Position numbers and translations under genes: made by a program. The notes beneath the pieces were generated by a model. The model was not told the DNA's origin. It searched no databases and worked only from the letters and a program-made list of their open reading frames with translations. This document shows, one piece after another, positions 45,654 to 53,869 of a stretch of DNA of 64,000 nt. The stretch spans positions 62,001-126,000 of the forward strand of contig NZ_BAFV01000015.1 of NCBI RefSeq assembly GCF_000308515.1. Direction: 5' to 3'. This DNA is from Nocardia carnea NBRC 14403 (lineage in GTDB: Bacteria > Actinomycetota > Actinomycetes > Mycobacteriales > Mycobacteriaceae). Position 1 is the stretch's first letter. The number at the start of each line of letters is the position of its first letter.

Positions 45654-45673
45654 GCCGGGCCGTCCGGCCCGGC
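45654..45673 (+). other. Perfect hairpin in the 5' region of the 86-residue gene
   Basis: GCCGGGCC-GTCC-GGCCCGGC forms an 8-bp stem with a four-base loop, just after TAGGGT (a possible -10) and 25 bases before the ATG at 45699. It would sit at the very 5' end of the transcript; whether it regulates or stabilises it is unknown. Confidence 0.5.
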
Positions 45674-45698
45674 CTCGTGGTCGCCAGGAAGGTGCCGA

Positions 45699-45959
45699 AT
45701 GACGCTTCCGAAGTTCCTCATCGTCATGGTGTATTCGAAACTTATGTTGTCCAGGCTCAATGCGTTCGACGAGGTCGAGGTGCAGCTGGAGTACCAGATC
45801 GTGCCCGATTACGACGCCGATCCCGCGGTGGGCAGGTACCCGGAGAGCGCACCGGCCAGTCAGGCGCTACTCGGGCATGTGACCGGCGATATCGTCGATA
45901 CGGAGTTCAACTACGAAGCGGTGCGGTTGCGGGTGGAGGCGATCGGCGAGGGCGACTGA
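45699..45959 (+). CDS. Small hypothetical protein
   Basis: An 86-residue protein I cannot assign. It starts MTLPKFLIVMVYSKLMLSRL, then has acidic, tyrosine-containing sequence (EVQLEYQIVPDYDADP) and ends RLRVEAIGEGD; pI should be low. The N-terminal hydrophobic patch is short and probably part of a fold rather than a signal. A good ribosome site (AGGAAGG, eight bases before ATG) supports translation. It is preceded by a perfect hairpin and followed by a strong GC hairpin, so it may be a single-gene transcript. Confidence 0.65.
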   Translation: MTLPKFLIVMVYSKLMLSRLNAFDEVEVQLEYQIVPDYDADPAVGRYPESAPASQALLGHVTGDIVDTEFNYEAVRLRVEAIGEGD

Positions 45960-46574
45960 GCCGTCGCCGGGATACGAGTGGTTCGGCCGCGGCGCCGGGC
46001 GGGTCTCTTGTTCCGCCCGGCGCGTGGGCCGGTGTCACGATTTCCGGGAGATCTTTCGCCGGGCGCCCGATTCTTCGGCTACTCTCGAGTAACTTGACCC
46101 ATTCCACTGAGACATTTTGCACATTGCCCCGGCGCACAATGGCGACCTCGGCATTGAGAGCATTCGTCGCCGGCGGAAATCGGGCCCCGTTCGCGTGGAA
46201 TCGTGTCGATTCGGTAAAACCGTTGCCGGGCAATGAATTACCAGTTGAATACCGGCGCGGGACATGTTCGGCAGGCCGGGTTGTGCGGGCGTGGGTGACC
46301 CGTCGCGTAACCCTGTGGCGACCGGAGAAAGGCGACCCTAACCTGCCTGATATCGCTGCAACGCGCGGCACGCCGAATTAGTTCCGCCAATGTGAGGGGA
46401 TTAGAGTCCAGATCAGATCGGTTACACGTTCGGCGGCGGCGAGCCCAGCGACCGCGGCCCCGGGATAGGGCCCTGTCACAACCCGGCTGGTGCGTCACCG
46501 AATCCCGGCTCCACCGCACCGGTGCCGGGATCTGTGACCGGGTCCATCAACGATGTTGGAGGCACCGAGACTCT
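45960..46574. other. Intergenic region upstream of sdhC
   Basis: These 615 bases contain no convincing gene. The start holds a GC hairpin (45992-46023). The middle (about 46080-46260) is less GC-rich than its surroundings. The 3' part presumably carries the sdh promoter, but I see no clear -10/-35 pair. Control sites for respiration genes may be here. Confidence 0.4.
45992..46023 (+). terminator. GC hairpin after the 86-residue gene
   Basis: GCGCCGGGCGG and CCGCCCGGCGC form a perfect 11-bp stem around a ten-base loop, 33 bases after the gene stop. It lacks a following T run, so it would be a T-less (I-shaped) terminator if it acts as one. Confidence 0.5.
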
Positions 46575-46973
46575 ATGGCCACGATAGAAGCTCCGGCTCA
46601 GCCGAAGCGTAAAACGCTGTACCGAGGCGACCCCGGTATGTGGTCCTGGGCCCTGCACCGGATCACCGGTGTCACGGTCTTCTTCTTCCTGTTCGTGCAC
46701 GTCCTGGACACCGCGCTCGTCCGAGTCAGTCCCGAAATCTACGACGAGGCGATCGAGCTCTACAAGACGCCGATCGTCGCGCTCATGGAAATGGGCCTGG
46801 TCTTCTGCGTGCTGTTCCACGCGCTCAACGGTGTGCGGGTCATCCTGGTGGACTTCTGGTCGCAGGGCCCGCGCTATCAGAAGCAGATGCTCTGGGGCAT
46901 CATCGGCCTGCTGGTGGTGCTCATGGTGCCCACGATCGGCCGCATGTTCTACCTACTGTTGACGGAGCACTGA
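46575..46973 (+). CDS. sdhC: Succinate dehydrogenase cytochrome b556 subunit
   Basis: A 132-residue membrane anchor of complex II with three helices (GVTVFFFLFVHVLDTALV; VALMEMGLVFCVLFHALNGV; MLWGIIGLLVVLMVPTIG). The SdhC signature MWSWALHRITGV and the heme-ligand His candidates in LFVHVLD and LFHALNGVRV are present. It carries quinone-binding and heme contacts for the enzyme that oxidises succinate to fumarate. First gene of sdhCDAB; start ATG 46575 is preceded by GGAGG at rather long spacing. sdhD begins three bases after its stop. Confidence 0.95.
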   Translation: MATIEAPAQPKRKTLYRGDPGMWSWALHRITGVTVFFFLFVHVLDTALVRVSPEIYDEAIELYKTPIVALMEMGLVFCVLFHALNGVRVILVDFWSQGPRYQKQMLWGIIGLLVVLMVPTIGRMFYLLLTEH

Positions 46974-46976
46974 GCC

Positions 46977-47408
46977 ATGACTGCACCTGTTCTCGGTAAA
47001 TCTCACGATCGCCCGGCGAGCCTGGATCTCCCGCGGTCGCCGCGAGGCCACGCAAGCAGCAACTTCGAGAAGTACGCGTGGCTGTTCATGCGTTTCTCCG
47101 GTGTCGCGCTGATTGTGCTGGTCCTCGGTCATATGGCGATCATGTTGCTGCTCGACGGTGGTGTGAAACGGTTGAACTTCGCGTTCGTGGCCGGCCGCTG
47201 GGCGAGCCCGTTCTGGCAGATCTGGGATCTGGCCATGCTGTGGCTGGCGCAGTTGCACGGCGGCAACGGTCTGCGCACCGTGATCGCCGACTACTCGCGC
47301 AAGGATTCGACCCGCTTCTGGCTGAATACGCTGTTGGTGCTGTCGATGATCCTGATCATGGGCGTGGGCACCTACGTCATCTTCACCTTCGACCCCAACA
47401 TCAGTTAG
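46977..47408 (+). CDS. sdhD: Succinate dehydrogenase membrane anchor subunit
   Basis: A 143-residue partner of SdhC with three helices (LFMRFSGVALIVLVLGHMAI; WDLAMLWLAQLHGGNGLRTV; FWLNTLLVLSMILIMGVGTY). The YAWLFMRFSGVALIVLVLGH block with its His and the HGxNGLRTVIADY stretch are typical of actinobacterial SdhD. It completes the quinone site and heme b binding together with SdhC. The hydrophilic N-terminus of about 35 residues is longer than usual. It is three bases from sdhC and 15 bases from sdhA. Confidence 0.95.
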   Translation: MTAPVLGKSHDRPASLDLPRSPRGHASSNFEKYAWLFMRFSGVALIVLVLGHMAIMLLLDGGVKRLNFAFVAGRWASPFWQIWDLAMLWLAQLHGGNGLRTVIADYSRKDSTRFWLNTLLVLSMILIMGVGTYVIFTFDPNIS

Positions 47409-47423
47409 GAACGGCCCCCTCGC

Positions 47424-49223
47424 ATGAGTGAGAGCAGCGAACGAACCGACACCACTGTTGAGTCTCGGCCTGTTCAGGAGCACCGCTACGACGTCGTGAT
47501 CGTCGGCGCCGGTGGCGCGGGTATGCGGGCGGCCATCGAGGCCGGCCCCCGGGCGCGTACCGCGGTGCTGACCAAGCTGTACCCCACCCGCAGCCACACC
47601 GGCGCGGCCCAGGGCGGTATGTGCGCGGCCCTGGCCAATGTCGAAGAGGACAACTGGGAGTGGCACACCTTCGACACGGTGAAGGGTGGCGACTACCTGG
47701 TCGACCAGGACGCGGCGGAGATCATGGCCAAAGAGGCCATCGACGCGGTACTGGACCTGGAGAAGATGGGCCTGCCGTTCAACCGCACGCCCGAGGGCAA
47801 GATCGACCAGCGCCGGTTCGGCGGGCACACCCGTGACCACGGCAAGGCCCCGGTGCGGCGTGCCTGCTACGCGGCCGACCGTACCGGTCACATGATCCTG
47901 CAGACGCTGTACCAGAACTGCGTCAAACACGACGTGGAGTTCTACAACGAGTTCTACGTGCTCGATCTGGTGATGACAGATACCGAGCGGGGCCCGGTCG
48001 CCACCGGCGTGGTCGCCTACGAGCTGGCTACCGGCGAACTGCACGTGTTCCATGCCAAGTCGATCGTCTTCGCCACCGGCGGTTCCGGCCGGATGTACAA
48101 GACCACCTCCAACGCGCATACGCTCACCGGCGACGGTATGGCGATCGTGTTCCGCAAGGGCCTGCCGCTCGAGGATATGGAATTCCACCAGTTCCATCCG
48201 ACGGGCCTGGCCGGGCTCGGCATCCTCATCTCCGAGGCGGTCCGCGGTGAGGGTGGCATCCTGCGCAATGTGGACGGCGAGCGATTCATGGAGCGCTACG
48301 CGCCCACCATCAAGGATCTCGCGCCGCGCGATATCGTCGCCCGTTCGATGGTGCTCGAGGTGCTCGAGGGCCGCGGCGCCGGCCCGAACAAGGATTACGT
48401 CTATATCGACGTGACCCACCTCGGCGAGGACGTCCTCGAGGAGAAGCTCCCCGATATCACCGAATTCGCCCGCACGTACCTGGGTGTGGACCCGGTGAAG
48501 GAACTGGTGCCGGTCTTCCCGACCTGTCACTACGTGATGGGTGGTATCCCGACCCGCATCCAGGGCGAGGTGCTGCGCAACAACACCGATGTCGTCCCCG
48601 GCCTGTACGCCGCCGGCGAATGCGCCTGTGTCTCCGTGCACGGCGCCAACCGGCTCGGCACCAACTCGCTGCTCGATATCAACGTATTCGGCCGGCGCGC
48701 CGGTATCGCCGCCGCCGAATACGCGCAGCGCGCCGAATTCGTCGAGATGCCGGAGAGTCCCGCGCAGATGGTGCAGGACTGGCTCTCGCTGATCCTGTCC
48801 GACCACGGCAACGAGCGGGTCGCCGATATCCGCACCGAATTGCAGCGGTCGATGGACAACAACGCCTCGGTGTTCCGCACCGAGGACACGCTCAAGCAGG
48901 CCCTCACCGATATCCACGCGCTCAAGGAGCGTTACGCCCGGATTACGGTGCAGGACAAGGGCAAACGCTACAACAGTGATCTGCTCGAGGCCCTGGAGCT
49001 GGGCTTCCTGCTGGAGCTGGCCGAAGTCACGGTGGTCGGCGCGCTCAACCGCAAGGAGTCGCGTGGTGGTCACGCCCGCGAGGACTACCCGGACCGCGAC
49101 GATGTGAACTTCATGCGGCACACGATGGCCTACAAGGAAGGCGCGGATCTCCTCTCGGATATCCGGCTGGACTTCAAGCCGGTGGTGCAGACCCGTTACG
49201 AGCCGATGGAGCGTAAGTACTGA
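47424..49223 (+). CDS. sdhA: Succinate dehydrogenase flavoprotein subunit
   Basis: A 599-residue FAD protein that oxidises succinate at the cytoplasmic face of the membrane. It has the dinucleotide motif VIVGAGGAGMRAAIEAG, the covalent FAD site TRSHTGAAQGGMCAAL, the substrate-binding EFHQFHPTGLAG and GGIPTRIQGEVL, the catalytic Arg region RGEGGILRNVDGERFMERY, and CVSVHGANRLGTNSLLDINV. The C-terminus ends with the helical domain common to SdhA/FrdA. Its stop overlaps the sdhB start (TGATG). Confidence 0.98.
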   Translation: MSESSERTDTTVESRPVQEHRYDVVIVGAGGAGMRAAIEAGPRARTAVLTKLYPTRSHTGAAQGGMCAALANVEEDNWEWHTFDTVKGGDYLVDQDAAEIMAKEAIDAVLDLEKMGLPFNRTPEGKIDQRRFGGHTRDHGKAPVRRACYAADRTGHMILQTLYQNCVKHDVEFYNEFYVLDLVMTDTERGPVATGVVAYELATGELHVFHAKSIVFATGGSGRMYKTTSNAHTLTGDGMAIVFRKGLPLEDMEFHQFHPTGLAGLGILISEAVRGEGGILRNVDGERFMERYAPTIKDLAPRDIVARSMVLEVLEGRGAGPNKDYVYIDVTHLGEDVLEEKLPDITEFARTYLGVDPVKELVPVFPTCHYVMGGIPTRIQGEVLRNNTDVVPGLYAAGECACVSVHGANRLGTNSLLDINVFGRRAGIAAAEYAQRAEFVEMPESPAQMVQDWLSLILSDHGNERVADIRTELQRSMDNNASVFRTEDTLKQALTDIHALKERYARITVQDKGKRYNSDLLEALELGFLLELAEVTVVGALNRKESRGGHAREDYPDRDDVNFMRHTMAYKEGADLLSDIRLDFKPVVQTRYEPMERKY

Positions 49224-49996
49224 TGACCGCTGTAGCCGAAAAGCCCGCAGCCGCGAACCCGGCGCCGGTGCCCGAGGGCTCGACCATGATCACCGTCAAG
49301 GTGGCGCGGTTCAACCCGGAGGACGGGCAGGGCCAGCACTGGGAGTCGTTCCAGGTGCCGGCGCTGCCGACGGACCGCTTCCTGAACGTCCTCATCTACA
49401 TCAAGTCCTACCTGGACGGCACGCTCACCTTCCGGCGCTCCTGTGCGCACGGGGTGTGCGGGTCGGACGCGATGCGGATCAACGGTGTGAACCGGCTGGC
49501 CTGCAAGGTCCTGATGAAGGATATGCTGCCGAAGAACGGTAAACCGGTCACGATCTCCGTCGAGCCGATCCGCGGCCTGCCGGTGGAGAAGGACCTGATC
49601 GTCGATATGGAACCGTTCTTCGACGCGTTCCGGGCGGTGAAGCCGTACCTGATGACCTCCGGTAACGAGCCCACCTACGAGCGGATCCAGAGTCAGGCCG
49701 ATCGCGCCCGGTTCGACGACACCACCAAATGCATCCTGTGTGCCTGCTGCACCACCTCGTGCCCGGTGTACTGGCACGACGGCAGCTACTTCGGCCCGGC
49801 CGCGATCGTGAACGCGCACCGCTTCATCTTCGACAGCCGCGACGAGGGTGCCCGGGAGCGTCTGGACATCCTCAACGAGGTCGACGGGGTGTGGCGCTGC
49901 CGCACCACCTTCAACTGCACCGATGCCTGCCCGCGCGGTATCGAGGTCACCAAGGCGATTCAGGAAGTCAAGCGCGCACTGCTGTTCGCGCGCTGA
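49223..49996 (+). CDS. sdhB: Succinate dehydrogenase iron-sulfur subunit
   Basis: A 257-residue electron-transfer subunit linking FAD in SdhA to quinone in SdhC/D. Cysteine clusters are clear: CAHGVCGSDAMRINGVNRLA plus Cys for the 2Fe-2S centre, CILCACCTTSCPVYW for the 4Fe-4S centre and CTDACPRGIEVTKAI for the 3Fe-4S centre. The N-terminus holds a 20-residue Ala/Pro-rich leader before the ferredoxin fold. The operon ends 13 bases later at a strong terminator. The gene order sdhCDAB equals that of M. tuberculosis Rv3316-Rv3319. Confidence 0.98.
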   Translation: MTAVAEKPAAANPAPVPEGSTMITVKVARFNPEDGQGQHWESFQVPALPTDRFLNVLIYIKSYLDGTLTFRRSCAHGVCGSDAMRINGVNRLACKVLMKDMLPKNGKPVTISVEPIRGLPVEKDLIVDMEPFFDAFRAVKPYLMTSGNEPTYERIQSQADRARFDDTTKCILCACCTTSCPVYWHDGSYFGPAAIVNAHRFIFDSRDEGARERLDILNEVDGVWRCRTTFNCTDACPRGIEVTKAIQEVKRALLFAR

Positions 49997-50009
49997 TTCG
50001 TTGTCGTCG

Positions 50010-50040
50010 CAACCGCCCCCGTGTCCTGCACGGGGGCGGT
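50010..50040 (+). terminator. Rho-independent terminator after sdhB
   Basis: AACCGCCCCCGTG and CACGGGGGCGGTT make a perfect 13-bp stem with a TCCTG loop, followed by TTGCATT. It lies 13 bases after the sdhB stop and closes the sdhCDAB operon. Confidence 0.88.
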
Positions 50041-50078
50041 TTTGCATTCCCGGTCGTTCGGGTTTCGTCACACGAACT

Positions 50079-50084
50079 TGATAA
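50079..50084 (+). promoter_or_regulatory. -10 element of the metal ABC transporter operon
   Basis: GATAAT is close to the TATAAT consensus and lies 47 bases before the ATG at 50132, partly overlapping a palindromic operator. Confidence 0.5.
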
Positions 50085-50097
50085 TTCGGGTACCCGA
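50084..50097 (+). promoter_or_regulatory. Palindromic operator of the metal ABC transporter operon
   Basis: TTCGGGTACCCGAA is a perfect 14-bp palindrome placed immediately after the -10, at the expected transcription start. A metal-responsive repressor of the MntR/DtxR or Zur type bound here would shut off the importer when metal is plentiful. The sequence is not the canonical IdeR box, so which regulator binds is unknown. Confidence 0.6.
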
Positions 50098-50131
50098 ACT
50101 TACCATTCTGACTGGAAGGCGGTGGTTCGGC

Positions 50132-51049
50132 ATGCAGGTATTTCTCCGGCTCACCGCTGTATTGGCGGTCTGCGCAACAGCGGTCGTCCTCACCGCCTGC
50201 CAGACCTTCCACCTGCCACGCAACGGGAAACCGGTGGTGGTCACCACCTTCACCGTGCTGGCCGATATCGCCGGCAATATCGCAGGTGAACACCTCGAGG
50301 TGCAGTCGCTCACAAAACCCGGTTCGGAGATCCACGGCTACGAACCGACGCCCGGCGATATCAAACGTGCCGCCAAAGCCGATCTTATCCTCGACAACGG
50401 GATGAACCTGGAGGCCTGGTTCGGCCAGTTCGTCGCCGACCTCGACGCCGAGCACGTCACCGTGAGCGAGGGAGTGGCCTCGGTACCCATCACCTCCGAC
50501 GCCTACGCGGGCAAACCCAACCCGCACGCCTGGATGTCCCCGCTCAACGTCCAGACCTATGTCGACAATATGGTGGCCGCCTTCACCCGCCTTGCCCCCG
50601 AACACGGTGCCGTGTTCCGGGCCAACGGTGACAACTACAAGCTGCGGTTACAGCAGGTGCACGATGAACTCGTCGCCGAACTTCGCGATCTGCCGCGCCG
50701 GCAGCGCGCCCTGGTGACCTGCGAAGGCGCGTTCTCTTACCTGGCTCGCGACGCTGGTCTGTCGGAGGCCTATATCTGGCCGGTCAATGCCGAACAGCAG
50801 GCCACACCGCAGCAGATCACTCGGTTGATCGAATACGTCCGCGACAATCAGGTACCCGCGGTGTTCTGCGAATCCACCGTCTCCGACGCGCCTATGCAGC
50901 GGGTCGTCGAGGCTACGGGTGCGCGGTTCGGCGGTGTTCTCTATGTGGACTCGCTGTCCGCGGCGGACGGTCCGGTGCCGACCTATCTGGACCTGATCCG
51001 CCACGACGCCGAAACTATCGCCGCCGCACTCACCGGGAGCCGGTCATGA
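50132..51049 (+). CDS. Metal ABC transporter substrate-binding lipoprotein (manganese-type)
   Basis: A 305-residue cluster A-I binding protein. The signal ends in the lipobox LTAC (ATAVVLTACQTF). Metal ligands typical of the Mn/Fe group can be placed: the His in SEIHGYEPTPGD, the His in KPNPHAWMSPLN, the Glu in VFCESTVSD and the Asp in VLYVDSLSAADG. Glu rather than His at the third site favours manganese (or iron) over zinc, but this is inference. Start is ATG 50132; the ribosome site GGAAGG is somewhat distant. Its stop overlaps the ATG of the ATPase gene (ATGA), and the operon is preceded by a palindromic operator. Confidence 0.92.
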   Translation: MQVFLRLTAVLAVCATAVVLTACQTFHLPRNGKPVVVTTFTVLADIAGNIAGEHLEVQSLTKPGSEIHGYEPTPGDIKRAAKADLILDNGMNLEAWFGQFVADLDAEHVTVSEGVASVPITSDAYAGKPNPHAWMSPLNVQTYVDNMVAAFTRLAPEHGAVFRANGDNYKLRLQQVHDELVAELRDLPRRQRALVTCEGAFSYLARDAGLSEAYIWPVNAEQQATPQQITRLIEYVRDNQVPAVFCESTVSDAPMQRVVEATGARFGGVLYVDSLSAADGPVPTYLDLIRHDAETIAAALTGSRS

Positions 51050-51780
51050 CAATCCCCGCGATCGACGTCGACGGCGTCACTGTCTACTACGGCGAGGTGC
51101 AGGCCCTCGACGGCGTCCGGCTGGCGGTGGACCCCGGCCGCGTATGTGCGCTGATCGGAATGAACGGCTCGGGTAAATCGACGCTGTTCAAAACGCTGAT
51201 GGGCATGATCGTCCCGGACCGCGGCACCGTCCGTATCGGTGGTGAGAAACCGGCGATGGCGCGCCGCTCCGGAGCACTCGGATATGTACCGCAGAGCGAA
51301 GCGGTGGACTGGTCGTTCCCGCTGTCGGTCCGCGATGTGGTGACCACCGGCCGCTACGGCCGGATGGGTTTCACCCGGCGCGTGAGCCGTACCGACCGGG
51401 CCGCGGTAGACGAGGCGCTGGAGCGGGTCGAACTGACCGATCTCGCGGATCGGCAGATCGGGCGGCTCTCCGGCGGCCAGCGTAAACGCGCCTTCGTGGC
51501 CCGGGGGATTGCGCAGGACGCGCGGGTCCTCCTGCTCGACGAACCGTTCGCGGGTGTGGACAAACGCTCCGAGGCGACGATCACCGGATTGCTGCGTGAA
51601 CTGGCCGCCGGCGGTGCGACAGTCCTGATCTCCACCCACGACCTGCACGCTCTGCCCGGACTGGCCGACGAGGCGGCGCTGCTCATGCACCGGGTGCTGG
51701 TGCACGGCAGCACCGAGGAGGCTCTGCGTCCGGAAAATCTCGCGCTGGCGTTCGGACTCGACGTGCTGGAACAACGTTGA
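51046..51780 (+). CDS. Metal ABC transporter ATP-binding protein
   Basis: A 244-residue ATPase with Walker A GMNGSGKSTLFKTL, the Q-loop region LGYVPQSEAVDWSFPLSVRD, signature LSGGQRKRAFVARGI, Walker B ARVLLLDEPFAGVD and the H-loop ISTHDLHAL. The VPQSExVDWxFPxSVxDVV stretch is typical of ATPases in manganese/zinc/iron importers of the MntB/SitB/ZnuC group. It powers import of the metal delivered by the lipoprotein encoded just upstream, whose gene it overlaps by four bases. Confidence 0.95.
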   Translation: MTIPAIDVDGVTVYYGEVQALDGVRLAVDPGRVCALIGMNGSGKSTLFKTLMGMIVPDRGTVRIGGEKPAMARRSGALGYVPQSEAVDWSFPLSVRDVVTTGRYGRMGFTRRVSRTDRAAVDEALERVELTDLADRQIGRLSGGQRKRAFVARGIAQDARVLLLDEPFAGVDKRSEATITGLLRELAAGGATVLISTHDLHALPGLADEAALLMHRVLVHGSTEEALRPENLALAFGLDVLEQR

Positions 51781-51817
51781 CTTCCGCCCGGGTCGCCGGT
51801 TTCCTCGGAGCAATCAG

Positions 51818-52726
51818 GTGAGTGTCATGGATATTGTCGAATTCCTGCTCGAACCGCTGCGGTACGCCTTCATGGTCCGCGCGTTGATCACGAGCCTGAT
51901 CGCCGCGATCGTCTGCGGCCTGCTCTCGTGCTGGCTGGTACTCGTCGGCTGGTCGCTCATGGGCGATGCGGTCTCGCACGCCGTGCTGCCCGGGGTGGTG
52001 CTCGCGTACATCGCGGGAGTTCCGTTCGCCGTCGGCGCGGTGATCTTCGGCTTCCTGGCCGTGGCACTGATCGGCCTGGTCCGCGATACCAGCCGGGTGA
52101 AAGAGGACGCCGCCATCGGCATCGTGTTCACCACTCTGTTCGCCTTCGGCCTGGTCCTGATCTCGGTGACCCCCAGCGATACCGACCTCAACCACATCAT
52201 CTTCGGCAATATCCTCGGCGTCGGACCGGACGAACTGGTGCAGATCGCCGTCCTGGCCGCCTTCGTCTTCGTGGTTCTCGTCCTCAAACGACGCGATTTC
52301 ACGCTGTACGCCTTCGACCGTATCCACGCCTACGCCATCGGCCTGAACCCGCGCGTACTCGGCGCGACACTGCTCGGATTGCTGGCGGTGACGGCTGTCG
52401 TGGCGTTGCAGGCCGTGGGCGTCGTTCTGGTGGTGGCCATGCTGATCATCCCGGGCGCCACCGCCTACCTGCTCACCGATCGGTTCGGTCGGATGCTGGT
52501 GCTGGCCCCGGTCATTTCGGCGCTCTGTGCCCTCATCGGCCTCTACGTCAGCTACTACGCCGATACCGCGCCCGGCGCGACCATGGTTCTCGCGCAGGGC
52601 GTGGTGTTCACCCTGGTCTATCTGTTCGCACCCCGGCAGGGGCTCATCGGGTCCCGACTGGTCATCGCGCGACGCCGCGCCCGAGAACGCAGTACGGCGG
52701 CGATCGCCGAGGACGAATCCGGCTGA
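51818..52726 (+). CDS. Metal ABC transporter permease
   Basis: A 302-residue integral membrane protein of the ABC-3 family with about nine helices. The family block VLVGWSLMGDAVSHAVLPGV, which contacts metal, is present, as are DLNHIIFGNILGV and ALQAVGVVLVVAMLIIPGAT with the conserved Gly-Val. The C-terminal 25 residues are cytoplasmic and charged. Start is GTG 51818 seven bases after GGAG; ATG 51827 is an in-frame alternative. It is the last gene of the three-gene importer operon and converges on radC with one base between the stop codons. Confidence 0.93.
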   Translation: MSVMDIVEFLLEPLRYAFMVRALITSLIAAIVCGLLSCWLVLVGWSLMGDAVSHAVLPGVVLAYIAGVPFAVGAVIFGFLAVALIGLVRDTSRVKEDAAIGIVFTTLFAFGLVLISVTPSDTDLNHIIFGNILGVGPDELVQIAVLAAFVFVVLVLKRRDFTLYAFDRIHAYAIGLNPRVLGATLLGLLAVTAVVALQAVGVVLVVAMLIIPGATAYLLTDRFGRMLVLAPVISALCALIGLYVSYYADTAPGATMVLAQGVVFTLVYLFAPRQGLIGSRLVIARRRARERSTAAIAEDESG

Positions 52727-53410
52727 TCACGGGTCCGGCTCCTCGAGTGGGGCGGCGCGTCGCCACTGCTCGCCGGCGAGCACCACATGGTCCAGGAAAC
52801 GGAGGCCGACGGTATGCGCCGCGGCCGCGACCACGCTACTGGCGCGCCGGTCGTCGAGACTGGGGGAGGGGTCACCGGAGGGGTGGTTGTGTACCAGGGC
52901 GAAAGCTCGGCCGTCGTTCCGGAGCACGGTGTTGAGGATTTCGCGTACCGGCACCGCCACCTCGTCGATGGCGCCTTCGGCGACGAATACCGATCGCCGC
53001 AGTCGGTTGCGCGTATCGCAGACCAGCACCAGCAGACGCTCGATCCGCGCCCCGGCGAACAGTGGAGCGGCTGCCAGCGCGATATCCTCGGCGCGCAACA
53101 GGGGTGGCGCGGGTGCCGGGCCGAGGCGGGCGCGGGCGGCGAGTTGGAAGGCGGCGATGATCGCGGCGGCCTTGGCGGTGCCCACACCGCCGAGGCGGGC
53201 GAGTTCCTCGGGACGTGCCGAGGACAATCCGGTTACTCCACCGAATTCGGCAAGGAGGGCGAAGGCCAGTTCGACCGCGCTCGCCCCGCGTCGGCCCTGA
53301 CCGAGCAGCAGTGCCAGTAGTTCGCCGTCGCTCAGCGCCTGCGGGCCCAGTGCATACAGCCGCTCACGTGGACGCTGAGTGACGGGCAGATCGGTGATCG
53401 GTACCGACAT
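52727..53410 (-). CDS. radC: RadC-type JAB-domain protein
   Basis: A 227-residue protein. The N-terminal UPF0758 domain holds RPRERLYALGPQALSDGELL and a helix-hairpin-helix (RLGGVGTAKAAAIIAAFQLA). The C-terminal JAB/MPN domain has the metal motif LVHNHPSGDPSPSLDD (His-x-His-Pro-x-x-x-x-x-x-Ser-x-x-Asp), usual for RadC. Its biochemical role remains unsettled; it was linked to DNA repair but is also found on mobile elements. Here it lies beside core genes with normal base composition, so mobility is not suggested. Start is ATG at the complement of 53408-53410. Confidence 0.93.
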   Translation of the reverse strand: MSVPITDLPVTQRPRERLYALGPQALSDGELLALLLGQGRRGASAVELAFALLAEFGGVTGLSSARPEELARLGGVGTAKAAAIIAAFQLAARARLGPAPAPPLLRAEDIALAAAPLFAGARIERLLVLVCDTRNRLRRSVFVAEGAIDEVAVPVREILNTVLRNDGRAFALVHNHPSGDPSPSLDDRRASSVVAAAAHTVGLRFLDHVVLAGEQWRRAAPLEEPDP

Positions 53411-53471
53411 GATTCCCCCTCCGGACTCCGTATGCCCGGATCATGCCAACGGGTACCGACAGTTCGCGCTG

Positions 53472-53669
53472 TCAGCTGTCCACGATTGCGGGCTGCGGTG
53501 ACCGGTTCAGTGCCGACGCAGCCAGCCGCTCGAAATGCCGGAGCTGTCGTTCGTGGACCACGATCCGGCGCAGCGCCTCGTGGATCGTGGCCTTGTCGGT
53601 CCCCGTTCCCATGATTGCGCCGGCGGCCGCCAGCAGATCCTGATCCAGATCGATCCGCACTGTCGGCAT
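53472..53669 (-). CDS. VapB-family antitoxin (orphan)
   Basis: A 65-residue protein with the VapB beta strand and helix (MPTVRIDLDQDLLAAAGAIM, TDKATIHEALRRIVVHERQL), the ribbon-helix-helix-like domain of type II antitoxins. A very good ribosome site (AAGGAGG, four bases before ATG) supports this start over an in-frame one at 53825. The expected partner VapC is not present: downstream is radC, upstream an unrelated acidic protein. It may regulate a VapC elsewhere, or be the remains of a pair. Confidence 0.88.
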   Translation of the reverse strand: MPTVRIDLDQDLLAAAGAIMGTGTDKATIHEALRRIVVHERQLRHFERLAASALNRSPQPAIVDS

Positions 53670-53869
53670 GCGTCCTCCTTCGTACATCTGCCCTGCTACC
53701 GCAGTGTGCTGCCGTCCCCACCCGGAGGGCACCGGCCGAGGCTGCGCGACGGCAAAACACCGCTGGCCAGACAGTTTGCCCAGTTCGTGCCGGTTTATCG
53801 ACCGAATGGGCTTGCGTGTGTCCACATCGAGACCTACCGCTGCGCGAACCGGGCGCCGACCGGGCCGGT

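Noticed and set aside
46953..49121. 722-codon open frame antisense to sdhD and sdhA
   Set aside because: The opposite strand carries unambiguous sdh genes; the antisense peptide is His/Arg/Gly-rich without motifs.
52727..53410. radC as a sign of a mobile element
   Set aside because: RadC-like genes occur on mobile elements, but no integrase, transposase, direct repeats or change in composition is seen here.
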